From Paraglaciecola polaris LMG 21857 (GTDB taxonomy: Bacteria > Pseudomonadota > Gammaproteobacteria > Enterobacterales > Alteromonadaceae), in NCBI RefSeq assembly GCF_000315055.1, contig NZ_BAER01000033.1:1-64000 (forward strand): 64,000 nucleotides of DNA, given 5' to 3'. Made by a program: the position numbers and the translations under genes. The notes beneath the pieces are model-generated. The model saw nothing but the letters and a program-made list of their open reading frames with translations, was not told the origin of the DNA and did not search any database. Positions within the stretch are counted from its first letter, which is position 1. Each line of letters starts with the position of its first letter. This document shows, in pieces, positions 53,980-63,223 of the stretch.

Positions 53980-54447
53980 TCACTGGCAAATCGCAGCAAA
54001 CCTAGCATTTAAAATCGACGCCAAATCATCCGGGGTGAGCGCTATTTCTAGTCCTCTTTTACCAGCACTGACGTAAAATGTCTGTAGTTCCCGCGCGGAG
54101 GTATCTATGATTGTCATTAGACGTTTCTTTTGCCCTAGTGGACTCACGCCGCCAAGTACATAACCTGTCACTCGCTCCACTTCTGCTTTATCTGCCATCT
54201 GGGCTTTTTTTGCCCCCACTGCTTTGGCTAGCAATTTCATACTAAGCATGCGTTCGACAGGCAATATAGCGACGCATAACGTCTGGGTGTCTAACTTAAC
54301 AACGAGTGTTTTAAACACCACATTGGCGGCTAAACTTAGTTTCTGAGCCGCTTCTAAACCAAATGATTCAGCTTGTGCATCATGTTCATATTGCAGCACT
54401 TGGTGAGCAATTTTACTTTTAAGCAATAAATTAATAGCCGGTGTCAT
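53980..54447 (-). CDS. ybaK: Cys-tRNA(Pro) deacylase YbaK
   Basis: Hydrolyses cysteine wrongly attached to tRNA-Pro. 155 aa, family length about 159. INS/YbaK fold with Lys in NVVFKTLVV, the GGVSPLG loop, and FVSAGKRGLEIAL-type C-terminal motif (here FYVSAGKRGLEIALTPDDL). It follows ubiI by 24 bases and may be in the same transcript. Confidence 0.94.
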   Translation of the reverse strand: MTPAINLLLKSKIAHQVLQYEHDAQAESFGLEAAQKLSLAANVVFKTLVVKLDTQTLCVAILPVERMLSMKLLAKAVGAKKAQMADKAEVERVTGYVLGGVSPLGQKKRLMTIIDTSARELQTFYVSAGKRGLEIALTPDDLASILNARFAAICQ

Positions 54448-54471
54448 TTTGCACCCTTCCTTGCACAGGAA

Positions 54472-55692
54472 TTAACCCTGTCGCTGTTCACCCATGGCCA
54501 AAGCAGGCAGCTCGCCACTTAAACCAATGGCGTGGCGCACAATATTTTGCTTCGCCCTCGGTAATTGGTCCATTGCTGATAAGCCGATATCCCGAACGAA
54601 TTTTTGCACCGGATTGGCCCCATCAAACAAGCGTTTAAACGACTCCATGGTGGCGATCATTTTTACCGCTTCCGTTTTACGCCAGCGCTCATAAGGGCGC
54701 AAATTTTTGCTTAAACCAATATCTTTACCCTGCTCTGATATTTTAATGACCTGCTCAGCCAATGCCACTGCGTCCATGATCCCAAGATTTGCCCCCTGAC
54801 CTGCCAACGGGTGCACCGTATGGGCCGCATCACCCACCAAGGCAACACGATCCGTTACCCATTGCCTGGCGTAACGCATTTTAAGGGGAAAACTGTGACG
54901 CTCACTTACCACCTCACATATGCCTAATCGCATATCAAAGGTCGCCATTAATGCTTTAGCAAATGCGGCGTTATCTAACGCCAGTAATTGTTTCGCTATG
55001 GGCTCTTGTTGCGACCAAACGATTGAGCAATGGTGCTGATCCCAAAGGGGTAAAAACGCAAGTGGCCCATGAGCGGTAAAGACCTGACGAGCCGTGTTGT
55101 CGTGGGGTAAGCTTGTTTTGATCGTCGCGACAATCGAATGATGTTCGTAGTCCCAAAATGTCAGGGGTAAATTCGCTTTTTGTCGCACCATAGAATTGGC
55201 GCCATCGGCACCGACCACCAAACGAGCGGTGAGCATATTTTCGTCATCAAGGGTGAGAAAACTTTCTTGTTGACCAAATACCATCTTGCTCACTTTTTTC
55301 GGCGCAATAAGACTAATATGTTTGCTTTGCTGTGCTTTTAACCATAGAGCGCGGCGCAAATTTTGATTTTCAACCACGTGCCCCAAATATGGCTGTTGCA
55401 CATCTTCATGGGAAAACCCGATATTTGCGAAGCTGTCTTGATCCCATACGGACATATGCTGATAAGCACACAAACGCTCTTGGTCAAGTAACGGCCACAC
55501 ACCCAGCTTTTCCATCACAGTTTGGGTGGCTAGCGTGAAAGTACTCACTCTCAATTGAGGCGCGGCGTCGAGGGACTGGTCACCAACTTGTGCATCAATT
55601 ACGGCAACATTGAGCTCACTTGTGGCTAAAGTAAGTGCCACCGTTAGACCAACGACACCTCCTCCGATGACGACCACATCATAACTTTGCAT
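54472..55692 (-). CDS. ubiI: FAD-dependent ubiquinone hydroxylase UbiI
   Basis: C5-hydroxylase of ubiquinone biosynthesis (formerly VisC). 406 aa from ATG 55692 (AGGAA upstream). FAD-binding DVVVIGGGVVGLTVAL; family motif RLVVGADGANSMVRQKA; and second FAD motif DRVALVGDAAHTVHPLAGQG. Along its length it follows E. coli UbiI (PQLRVST, YxHMSVWDQDSF, LTFWDYEHHSIVATI) more closely than UbiH. Downstream of pepP; the ubiH gene that normally lies between them is absent. Confidence 0.92.
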   Translation of the reverse strand: MQSYDVVVIGGGVVGLTVALTLATSELNVAVIDAQVGDQSLDAAPQLRVSTFTLATQTVMEKLGVWPLLDQERLCAYQHMSVWDQDSFANIGFSHEDVQQPYLGHVVENQNLRRALWLKAQQSKHISLIAPKKVSKMVFGQQESFLTLDDENMLTARLVVGADGANSMVRQKANLPLTFWDYEHHSIVATIKTSLPHDNTARQVFTAHGPLAFLPLWDQHHCSIVWSQQEPIAKQLLALDNAAFAKALMATFDMRLGICEVVSERHSFPLKMRYARQWVTDRVALVGDAAHTVHPLAGQGANLGIMDAVALAEQVIKISEQGKDIGLSKNLRPYERWRKTEAVKMIATMESFKRLFDGANPVQKFVRDIGLSAMDQLPRAKQNIVRHAIGLSGELPALAMGEQRQG

Positions 55693-55732
55693 CAATTACG
55701 TTCCTATTTAAGGTTAGGTTTCATTGTTGAAT

Positions 55733-57067
55733 TTATTTTTCGGGTTGGCCTTTTGCCATAAGCGCTTCGATATGTGCCATGTCTTTAGGAACATCTTGCG
55801 TTAACACTTCATGCCCCTGTGCTGTCACTAACAGGTTATCCTCTATTCGAATACCGATACCTCGCCAACGCGACGCAACAGGGGCGTCTGCAGCAATATA
55901 AATACCTGGCTCTACGGTTAACACCATCCCCGGTTCGAAGGGTCGGTCATTGCCGTCAATTTTATAATTTCCCACATCGTGCACATCAAGTCCTAACCAA
56001 TGACTCAAGCCATGCATAAAAAAGGCTTTGTAGTGTTGCTGCTCAACATTTTCAGCCAAAGTGCCTTGCAACAAGCCTAACGTAAGCAAACCTCGGGTTA
56101 TCACCTCGATGGCCACTTGCGTCGCCTGACCGACTGTGTTGCCTGGTTTAATACAAGCAAATGCAGCCAACTGGGCGTCTAAAACCAGTTGATACAATTG
56201 AGCTTGCTCCAATGAAAATTGACCGGATACCGGAAAGGTACGAGTAATATCTGCCGCGTAGCCTTGTAGTTCACACCCAGCATCAATCAGTACCAGCTGG
56301 CCAGCTTTTAGTTCGGCGCTATTTTCGGTGTAATGCAAAATACAGGCATTGTCGCCGCTACCGACAATGGTGCTATAGGCTGGGTGTTTGGCACCTTGCA
56401 TAGCAAATTCGTGATGCAATACAGCTTCTAATTGATATTCGAATCGTCCGTGCTGGGCAAACTGCATGGCTTTAATGTGCGCTTGGGCACTTATTTTTGC
56501 AGCCTGGCGCATTATGTCTATTTCAAAGGCCGATTTAAACAATCGCATTTCGTCCAGTAATATTCGACTGTCAAGGATACTACTAGGTGCAGTTTGGCTC
56601 TGCTTCGGAGCCCCGCGCAACTGGGCTAAGCAATCCAGTAGTAATGCTTCCGTTTCAGGGTGATCACCTGATGCAAAATAAAGCTGATCGTGTCCATCGA
56701 CTAGCTCAAGCACTCGGTCTTCAAATTCATCGCTGTCAAAGGCAAGGTCAACACCATATGCACGTTTTGCCTCACGCGGACCGATGCGTCTGCCCTGCCA
56801 CATTTCAATATTGGGATCTTTCCCTTGGCAAAACAGCACGCATAATCCTTGCGGATAGGCTGGCGCATTCGACAAAATTAACCAGGCATCGGGTTCAGGA
56901 AAACCACACAGATAATGAAAATAACTGTCTTGACGGAAGGCAAATTCAGTGTCGCGGCTGCGTGTGTGTAGTGACGCGCTTGGCACAACACATATGCTGT
57001 TGCTGTGCATATTGCTAAGCAGCTGTTGACGCCGCTCGATAAAAGCACTGTTTTCAAATTCTATCAT
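55733..57067 (-). CDS. pepP: Xaa-Pro aminopeptidase PepP
   Basis: Removes the N-terminal residue before proline; Mn-dependent M24 enzyme, 444 aa (E. coli 441). N-terminal domain with DTEFAFRQDSYFHYLCGFPEP; metal ligands Asp/Asp in LIDAGCELQGYAADITRTF, His in FMHGLSHWLGLDVHDVG, Glu in VLTVEPGIY and Glu in GIGIRIEDN. Thirteen bases after ygfB, as in enterobacteria. Cytosolic, unlike the exported M24 enzyme at 37968. Confidence 0.96.
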   Translation of the reverse strand: MIEFENSAFIERRQQLLSNMHSNSICVVPSASLHTRSRDTEFAFRQDSYFHYLCGFPEPDAWLILSNAPAYPQGLCVLFCQGKDPNIEMWQGRRIGPREAKRAYGVDLAFDSDEFEDRVLELVDGHDQLYFASGDHPETEALLLDCLAQLRGAPKQSQTAPSSILDSRILLDEMRLFKSAFEIDIMRQAAKISAQAHIKAMQFAQHGRFEYQLEAVLHHEFAMQGAKHPAYSTIVGSGDNACILHYTENSAELKAGQLVLIDAGCELQGYAADITRTFPVSGQFSLEQAQLYQLVLDAQLAAFACIKPGNTVGQATQVAIEVITRGLLTLGLLQGTLAENVEQQHYKAFFMHGLSHWLGLDVHDVGNYKIDGNDRPFEPGMVLTVEPGIYIAADAPVASRWRGIGIRIEDNLLVTAQGHEVLTQDVPKDMAHIEALMAKGQPEK

Positions 57068-57079
57068 GGGAATAGTGAC

Positions 57080-57649
57080 TTAATGGACTGTCTTAGGTTG
57101 ACTTTGCTGCTCTTCAGGCGATTTACCCAACTCGTTGAAACACAACATAGCACTGACTCTCACGTACTCGACCACCTCGAATAACGCCTGTTCGAATTCT
57201 TCGCCTTCAGCCATCTCTTCATCCATACGGGCAATTTCAGCAAAATCTTCAAGAGCCTCTTTGACATCTGCTGAGCATTGGGTCAGGTCGTCCTGATGCA
57301 AACCAAAACCAAGCATAAAACCTTGAACCCATTCCAACAACGCTTGACCCCGTTCATTAATTGGCGCGGCATCATCCGGCAAACATAAAACCAACGCAAA
57401 ATCAGTTTCGACTAATTGTTGACAGGTTTCGTTGTATAATTCGGTTAATTGCAGCTCAATCTCTTTGACTAATGGCTCACCTTGATTCACAAAGTCTGCG
57501 ATTGCTTCAATCCAGTCCTGTGATTCAAGTGGCATACCACCACCTAGCATCCCGCAAAAGACACCTTGAATTTCTGCTGCACTGGCTAAGATATTTTCGC
57601 GCTGAAGCGCTGCGGATATCAGTTCGTAGTTCTGTTGTTGTGTATTCAA
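57080..57649 (-). CDS. ygfB: UPF0149 family protein YgfB
   Basis: 189 aa (E. coli 192). All-helical family marked by GVFCGMLGGGMP, LVLCLPDDAAPINERGQAL, WVQGFMLGFGL and an acidic end. The start appears to be TTG 57649, giving MNTQQQNYELIS with GGGG upstream. First gene of the ygfB-pepP-ubiI block. Divergent from 6S RNA. In Pseudomonas a YgfB homologue acts on ampicillin-resistance regulation; role here unknown. Confidence 0.93.
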   Translation of the reverse strand: MNTQQQNYELISAALQRENILASAAEIQGVFCGMLGGGMPLESQDWIEAIADFVNQGEPLVKEIELQLTELYNETCQQLVETDFALVLCLPDDAAPINERGQALLEWVQGFMLGFGLHQDDLTQCSADVKEALEDFAEIARMDEEMAEGEEFEQALFEVVEYVRVSAMLCFNELGKSPEEQQSQPKTVH

Positions 57650-57856
57650 AGCATTGCCCCATATTGTTAATGAGTCAATTCTAACACTATGGTCAGATCA
57701 GGTCATGCCCAGCTCATGAGTAATTCACCGATAAGTGAAATGAGATTGGAAAGTTAACCCAAGAACATACTATAATGGCGCCGAATTCGCGGTTTTAATT
57801 ACCTTAGATGTAAAAGCAAACGGTTTTCGTACAAAACATGTTCAACAATGACCATG

Positions 57857-57862
57857 TACTAT
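57857..57862 (+). promoter_or_regulatory. Probable -10 element of 6S RNA
   Basis: TG-TACTAT (extended -10) ends a few bases before the 6S RNA 5' end. Confidence 0.4.
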
Positions 57863-57863
57863 G

Positions 57864-58044
57864 TTTCCTGGAATGTTTGCCAGTTCAGTAATGTCCCTGG
57901 CCGATGCTTTTTACCTAGGAAGTTGATTCCATCGCTATTGTGCAAGCTCGGCTCGTATCGAGACGCCTACGGCAATGATGATACTTCCGCCCTGAACTTT
58001 CGGTTCACGGGCGTACACCGAACAGCGGCATTTCGGGAGACACC
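57864..58044 (+). ncRNA. ssrS: 6S RNA
   Basis: Binds the sigma-70 RNA polymerase holoenzyme in stationary phase. About 180 nt. The ends pair as a closing stem (GTTTCCTGGAATG at 57863-57875 with CATTTCGGGAGAC at 58029-58041). Segments match E. coli 6S in order: GTCCCTGGCCGAT near the 5' side, GCTCGGCTCGTATCGAGACG at the apical arm, and CCTGAACTTTCGGTTCACGG followed by AGCGGCATTTCGGGAGA near the 3' end. It lies beside ygfB and upstream of fau, as usual, but about 3 kb from fau. Confidence 0.92.
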
Positions 58045-58139
58045 TTTCATTTTACGAACTCGATAAGATATATTATTTTGTCGCCTTGCTGCATGATGAC
58101 TTCACGGATGAAAAAGATGCACTTCAATCACGTTTACAA

Positions 58140-58559
58140 ATGGCTAATATGAATCAAGAAACAATAATACGCCAACGCGGCGCCGTTATCGTAGATGCTC
58201 TTAATGGCGTGGTAAAATGGAAATACGATGATTTTAACCGTTCACTATTAGCTGAGTTTTCGGTAGATAAAGCCCCTCTAGTTAACGACATTATACTTCA
58301 GAATTTTCCGATTGAATGGCACATCAATAACATTAAGCAAGCCCCAGAGCTGATGAAACACTTGGCCGGTAAATATGCCCGTTTAAGCAAAAAACAGAAA
58401 CTTTATTACGCTCAACAAGAAGACAGACCCGAAGTCATGCTTGCTTGGTGGCCTTGGGGACATGGGGCAACAGTATCAATTAGGCTATTCATGGTCAGCC
58501 AAGAACCATTTGTTTCAACAAAACCCTTCCTGAAACGAATTTTCTCCTTTCTAAAGTAA
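58140..58559 (+). CDS. Hypothetical protein
   Basis: 139 aa from ATG 58140; the frame is open back to a TTG at 58086 and no ribosome site decides. It has no recognised domain. The C-terminal half is rich in aromatic and basic residues (WWPWGHGATVSIRLF, ending KRIFSFLK). It lies between 6S RNA and the ribokinase gene where zapA or fau would be expected; it is neither. Confidence 0.55.
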   Translation: MANMNQETIIRQRGAVIVDALNGVVKWKYDDFNRSLLAEFSVDKAPLVNDIILQNFPIEWHINNIKQAPELMKHLAGKYARLSKKQKLYYAQQEDRPEVMLAWWPWGHGATVSIRLFMVSQEPFVSTKPFLKRIFSFLK

Positions 58560-58653
58560 AAAAGACGGTTTTTTTAATACTTATTTGCGACATATAAGCA
58601 AATACTCGGTTAGAATAACGCCAAAATGATATTAACTTTCGGAATTATTCTCT

Positions 58654-59550
58654 ATGGCCGTTATTAACTTTGGTTCTATTAATGTGGACCATGTTTATCA
58701 GGTTGAGCACTTCGTACATCCTGGTGAAACGTTAGCCTCAACGCATTATCAATGTTTACTTGGTGGCAAAGGAGCGAACCAATCAATCGCGCTTGCTAAG
58801 GCTGGCGCAGATGTACGGCACGTTGGTCGCATCAATGAGTCTGATGCCAACTTCAAACAAATCATGATCAAGCACAACATCAATTGTAAATTTGTCGCCT
58901 GTACCGAAAGCCCATCTGGCCATGCTATTATTCAAGTCACTCCTTCCGGCGAAAATGCCATTGTATTGTTCGGTGGTGCCAACCATGAAATCACCGCAAA
59001 GGATGTGATGGCTGCGCTTGACGACGTTAAGTCCAATGACTGGGTGTTAACCCAAAATGAAACCAGCGCCATTGATGAAGTGCTAAAACAAGCTAAAGAA
59101 AAAGGCTTAAAAGTAGCATTCAACCCAGCTCCTATGACCGAATCGGTTAAACAATTACCGGTAGACTGTATCGACTTATTGATTGTCAATGAAGTTGAAG
59201 CCCAAGAAATTTCTGGCCACAGCGATATTGATAGCATGGAACAGTACTTCCGTACTCACTGGTCACATAGCGAAATAATTATCACCTTAGGTAAAGCTGG
59301 GGTGTGTATGCTGAAAAAAGATCGCAGAATTGAAGTTGACGCCTTTGTCGTTGACGCAGTCGATACGACTGCCGCAGGGGATACCTTTATCGGTTTCTTT
59401 TTGTCGGCATATAGTCAACATACAGATGCAAAATCAGCACTTACTCGTGCCTGTGCGGCATCAGCGCTTGCTGTCACCCAAGTGGGGGCCGCCCAATCTA
59501 TTCCAGATGAAGAGCAAGTAAACCGTTTTCTTGCTAAACATCACAGTTAA
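58654..59550 (+). CDS. rbsK: Ribokinase (PfkB family)
   Basis: Phosphorylates ribose to ribose-5-phosphate. 298 aa. N-terminal VNFGSINVDHVY-type start (here INFGSINVDHVYQ), GGKGANQSIALAKAGA, and the C-terminal anion-hole/catalytic Asp motif DTTAAGDTFIGFF. Twenty-one bases before a nucleoside hydrolase gene: the pair releases ribose from nucleosides and activates it; rpiA further downstream uses the product. Confidence 0.92.
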   Translation: MAVINFGSINVDHVYQVEHFVHPGETLASTHYQCLLGGKGANQSIALAKAGADVRHVGRINESDANFKQIMIKHNINCKFVACTESPSGHAIIQVTPSGENAIVLFGGANHEITAKDVMAALDDVKSNDWVLTQNETSAIDEVLKQAKEKGLKVAFNPAPMTESVKQLPVDCIDLLIVNEVEAQEISGHSDIDSMEQYFRTHWSHSEIIITLGKAGVCMLKKDRRIEVDAFVVDAVDTTAAGDTFIGFFLSAYSQHTDAKSALTRACAASALAVTQVGAAQSIPDEEQVNRFLAKHHS

Positions 59551-59571
59551 CCTACATTTCACGAGGATCTT

Positions 59572-60507
59572 ATGAGTCATAAAATAATTCTTGATACCGA
59601 TCCGGGTATCGACGATGCCATGGCGATTTTTTTCGCATTTCAATCTCCAGACATTGAGGTACTCGGTCTTACCACCGTTTATGGCAACGTTCCCGTTGAA
59701 ATGGCGGCGCAAAACGCGCTGACCCTGTGCGAAATAGCAGGTAAAGATATACCGGTATGCAAAGGTGTAGGCATGCCTTGGGTAGGCCCTCAGTCTAAGT
59801 ATGCTCACTTCGTACACGGTGATGATGGTTTTGGTAATATCTACCCTGAACCCTCAAAGCGTGAACTTGATCCTCGTAGCTCAGCTCAATTTATTATTGA
59901 TATGGCACGCCAGCACCCTGGCGAGATTACAGTAGTAGCTATTGGTCCTCTGGGTAACCTTGCCCTTGCCCTGCGCCTTGAACCTGAATTGCCTAAGTTA
60001 TTAAAAGGTGTGTCTATCATGGGCGGCGCGGCATTTGTACCTGGCAATGTCACTCCCGTGGCGGAAGCCAATATCTGGAACGATGCGTTTGCAGCTGAAA
60101 TCGTGTTTGCTGCCGATTGGAACTTGACCATGTTTGGTTTAGACGTAACGAACTCATTGCCTTTCCAACCTGTGTTTTTGGAAACCTTGCGTGCCAATAA
60201 CGCTAAATTAGGCGGTTTCGTCCACGATGCGGCGCAGTTTTACATGGATTTTTATTCACAAAATCGTGAAGACCGCGTGTGCTTTTTCCACGATGCCATG
60301 CCGATTGCGCACCTTGTTGACCCAACTTTATTTGAAATTACCCGTGGCCATGCGCGTGTATCAACAGATCCGTTGAACATTGGTCAAACAACCATAGCGC
60401 CAAAAAACACCACGGCGAGTCCTCACTGGCTTGAAGCGCAACAGATTGATGTAGCGGTTAAAGTTGACAAAGAAAGACTTACCCAGTTATACCTCGATAC
60501 CTACTAA
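59572..60507 (+). CDS. Nucleoside hydrolase (IunH family)
   Basis: Splits ribonucleosides into base and ribose. 311 aa. Calcium-binding motif DTDPGIDDAMAI at the N-terminus, VAIGPLGNLALAL, SIMGGAAFVPGNVTPVAEAN (the NVT/EAN region) and a late HDAMPIAHLVDP supplying the active-site His and Asp. Base specificity cannot be read. ACGAGG lies before the ATG. A 9-bp hairpin (60522-60558) follows. Confidence 0.94.
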   Translation: MSHKIILDTDPGIDDAMAIFFAFQSPDIEVLGLTTVYGNVPVEMAAQNALTLCEIAGKDIPVCKGVGMPWVGPQSKYAHFVHGDDGFGNIYPEPSKRELDPRSSAQFIIDMARQHPGEITVVAIGPLGNLALALRLEPELPKLLKGVSIMGGAAFVPGNVTPVAEANIWNDAFAAEIVFAADWNLTMFGLDVTNSLPFQPVFLETLRANNAKLGGFVHDAAQFYMDFYSQNREDRVCFFHDAMPIAHLVDPTLFEITRGHARVSTDPLNIGQTTIAPKNTTASPHWLEAQQIDVAVKVDKERLTQLYLDTY

Positions 60508-60521
60508 ATCTATGTAGATAT

Positions 60522-60558
60522 ACCGACACCCTGTTTCTTTTGAAGCCACGGTGTCGGT
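60522..60558 (+). terminator. Hairpin after the nucleoside hydrolase gene
   Basis: ACCGACACC/GGTGTCGGT, perfect 9-bp stem with a 19-nt loop, 14 bases past the stop. Confidence 0.55.
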
Positions 60559-60570
60559 AACATTTATTGA

Positions 60571-61106
60571 ATGCTAATAGCTCCTGGGACTCCAGATGAA
60601 ACAGCACGCTTACTTGCTTTATCCAAATACCACATCCTGAATACAGGAAGTGAAAAAGTCTTCGACGATCTGACTGCCCTAGCCCCGGAAATTTAACAAA
60701 CACCCATAGCGCTCTTCAGCCTAGTAGATGAAAGGCGAAGATACCCGTGATCGAAGATAATGTAATTAATCGGGAAGTCAGACTCACCATGTTTGAATCC
60801 TTGTCCCTTGATATTGCTATTGCAGCGACTGGAGAAGAAGCGTTGCAGTGCAGCGCGCAGACACAAAATGACATTATTTTCATGGGCATCCATTTACCCG
60901 GTATAGATGGACTTGAAACCAGTCAATACATTAAACAATACGCGCCCAATTTACCGATTATTGGCTTCTTTGTGGATACCTTTGAACTGGAATTGTTTCT
61001 TAATCCGCCCAGCGAAGGCCACACACTAGATGATTATCTGACTAAACCGGTGGATAATCATAAAATCATCAATGTGTTCAATCGATATTTTTGTGCGTTA
61101 AATTAA
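60571..61106 (+). pseudogene. Decayed GAF - response-regulator (REC) signalling gene
   Basis: Frame from ATG 60571 reads as the start of a GAF domain (PDETARLLALSKYHILNTGS, then FDDLTALAPEI), is cut by TAA at 60694-60696, resumes in frame as TPIALFSLVDERR, and ends at TGA 60748-60750. In another frame 60747-61106 is a receiver domain (IEDNVINREVRLTMFESL ... DYLTKPVDNHKI). There the phospho-acceptor Asp is lost: FMGIHLPGIDG instead of MDIxMPxMDG. The kinase part expected between them is missing. Probably the remains of a hybrid sensor kinase. Confidence 0.75.
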
Positions 61107-61126
61107 GGGCTAAGTAGTTAATCAAT

Positions 61127-61723
61127 ATGCTTCCAACTGAATCAAGATCGACACTACGCAAATATTTTCGCCAACAACGCAATGCACTTAGCAACGCACA
61201 ACAGCAACTTGCCAGCGTACAACTACTTAAGCAATGCAAGAGCCTTGGCATATATCAACAAGCAAAAACAATCGCTTGTTACCTAGCCCAGGACGGTGAA
61301 TTATCACTGACTCCATTAATTGAAGATGCATGGCATCGAGGCAAAGACGTATGCTTACCAGTGCTTCACCCATTTGCAAAGGGTTACCTGCTATTCGTGC
61401 GCTACCATCCTAACAGCACGCTGCAAGCTAATCGCTTTGGCATTCCTGAACCTGTTATTAACTTACCTGACATAATACCACTGGAGGAAGTTAATTTGAT
61501 TTTTGCGCCGTTAGTGGCATTTGATGAGCAGAGTCGGCGTTTGGGTATGGGGGGCGGATTTTACGACCGCACGTTAGCACCTGTACTAAAAAACGCACTG
61601 GAAACACATATTTGCGGTGTTGCCCATGATTGCCAGAAGGTGGAAACCGGTTTAAAAAGTGATCGCTGGGATATTCCCATGCAACAGATTATTACCCCAT
61701 CAAAAATCTACCGTGCTTCATAG
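61127..61723 (+). CDS. fau: 5-formyltetrahydrofolate cyclo-ligase
   Basis: Converts 5-formyl-THF to 5,10-methenyl-THF with ATP. 198 aa. Motifs LRKYFRQQRNALS (substrate), and the C-terminal LIFAPLVAFDEQSRRLGMGG followed by GFYDRTLA. Normally directly behind 6S RNA (ygfA in E. coli), here separated from it by four genes. rpiA follows after 85 bases. Confidence 0.95.
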   Translation: MLPTESRSTLRKYFRQQRNALSNAQQQLASVQLLKQCKSLGIYQQAKTIACYLAQDGELSLTPLIEDAWHRGKDVCLPVLHPFAKGYLLFVRYHPNSTLQANRFGIPEPVINLPDIIPLEEVNLIFAPLVAFDEQSRRLGMGGGFYDRTLAPVLKNALETHICGVAHDCQKVETGLKSDRWDIPMQQIITPSKIYRAS

Positions 61724-61808
61724 AGCCGGAGATAAATTATATTTACAGCGTATATTTTGTTAACGCCTTGGGTATACTTTAACCATTACAGACTCATAGA
61801 AGAATACA

Positions 61809-62465
61809 ATGAATCAAGACGATAAAAAGAAAGCCGTTGCTCAGGCTGCCATACGATATGTTGAAAAAGGTTCAATAATCGGTGTAGGCACGGGTTCTAC
61901 CGTTAATTACTTTATAGAAGCACTTGCACCATTAAAAAATGACATAGTCGGCGCAGTGTCCAGCTCAGACGCGTCAACTGAGCGTTTAAAGGCGTTAGGT
62001 ATAGAGATATTTGATTTGAACTCTGTGGATCAGTTATCTGTGTATGTTGATGGCGCAGATGAGATCACAGAGCACCGCCATATGATAAAAGGTGGTGGCG
62101 CTGCGCTGACCCGCGAAAAAATTGTAGCCGCGGTAGCCCAAAAGTTCGTGTGCATCATAGATGACACGAAAAACGTCGGGGTACTCGGTGCATTTCCGTT
62201 GCCCGTTGAAGTCATCCCTATGGCACGCTCTTATGTGGCAAGGGAAATTGTCAAGTTGGGCGGCGATCCGGTATATCGACAAGGCGTGGTCACCGACAAT
62301 GGCAATGTGATCTTAGATGTACATAATCTAACAATACTCAATCCAGTAGAGTTGGAGCGTCAGTTGAATAATATTGTTGGGGTTGTCACCAATGGCTTGT
62401 TTGCTATGCGTGGCGCTGATGTTGTATTAACAGGCAGTGAAAATGGCGTTGAAGTGAACGAATAA
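61809..62465 (+). CDS. rpiA: Ribose-5-phosphate isomerase A
   Basis: Interconverts ribose-5-phosphate and ribulose-5-phosphate. 218 aa (E. coli 219). Motifs [30 protein letters not shown] (catalytic Asp), [14 protein letters not shown] and the final [17 protein letters not shown]. With ribokinase and nucleoside hydrolase nearby it completes a route from nucleosides to the pentose-phosphate pathway. A strong terminator follows. Confidence 0.97.
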   Translation: MNQDDKKKAVAQAAIRYVEKGSIIGVGTGSTVNYFIEALAPLKNDIVGAVSSSDASTERLKALGIEIFDLNSVDQLSVYVDGADEITEHRHMIKGGGAALTREKIVAAVAQKFVCIIDDTKNVGVLGAFPLPVEVIPMARSYVAREIVKLGGDPVYRQGVVTDNGNVILDVHNLTILNPVELERQLNNIVGVVTNGLFAMRGADVVLTGSENGVEVNE

Positions 62466-62485
62466 ATAACGTCATAATGCCCCAA

Positions 62486-62529
62486 AAAACCCAGTAAAAC
62501 CGCCTATTCAGGCGGTTTTACTGGGTTTT
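62486..62529. terminator. Strong bidirectional terminator after rpiA
   Basis: Perfect 19-bp stem (62486-62504 with 62511-62529), 6-nt loop, A4 at one end and T4 at the other. Confidence 0.9.
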
Positions 62530-62611
62530 ATACTGCATATTCATTTGGACACAAAATCGTCATAAAGCAATGTCAGACTGATTAACTGCTCTCCTACCCA
62601 GTGATGCTTTT

Positions 62612-63040
62612 GTGTTAATGCATTTGGATTCATTAACCCCCTTGCTGGTCATTACCAACGTCTGTGTGATGGGAATGTTGTTACTTGTGGGCCGTCAAAT
62701 CCATTACACTCAAAAGTTGTTCGGCCTGAACAACAAAAATAAATCCCTACTGCGCTTAATCAACAGATGGAAGCTCATTCCTCATCCTATTATGCCAACG
62801 CAATCCCCCTACTCACCCGGTACCAGCAACAATTTATGCAATTAGGCCATGCTGATCGCCATATCGGGTTAAATCACGAGAGTGAACTACAAGGCCGTTT
62901 CGCTATCAAGGGCATCTAGTTGGACAAAATGTATTGGCCCTGGAGCTCCGACTGCAAATTAACGGGGCACAACGCTGCGTGGAAATGACCAGTGTCTTGA
63001 TAATGCTAAGCAATTCTGATTGTGTTATTGGTGCGTAGTT
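62612..63040 (+). pseudogene. Probable decayed gene, unidentified
   Basis: A GTG-started frame gives a membrane helix (LTPLLVITNVCVMGMLLLVG) and loses sense after about 50 codons. A second frame then continues with a helical stretch (ALNQQMEAHSSSYYANAIPL ... IKGI stop near 62920), and a third open stretch reads LALELRLQINGAQR to a TAG near 63038. This pattern suggests frameshifts in a single-helix, coiled-coil protein (DUF2802-like layout), but I cannot name it. The rest up to 63223 holds nothing seen. Confidence 0.4.
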
Positions 63041-63223
63041 TTCTGACGCTGCAATGCGCCTTCAGCGACTTCGTGATGTTCTTTTATCGCTGTAAGCGGG
63101 AATATCAACATATGGATAAAATAAGCCGTTTAAAACATCTTAAATTTGGCGATTAGGCACAAAGACTAAATACATCGCTATAAATAAGTAAATAACAATT
63201 TTTAATTTTACCTACTGAGTGCT

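Noticed and set aside
57848-58066. 72-codon open frame on the + strand
   Set aside because: It coincides with 6S RNA, whose paired ends and conserved segments explain the sequence.
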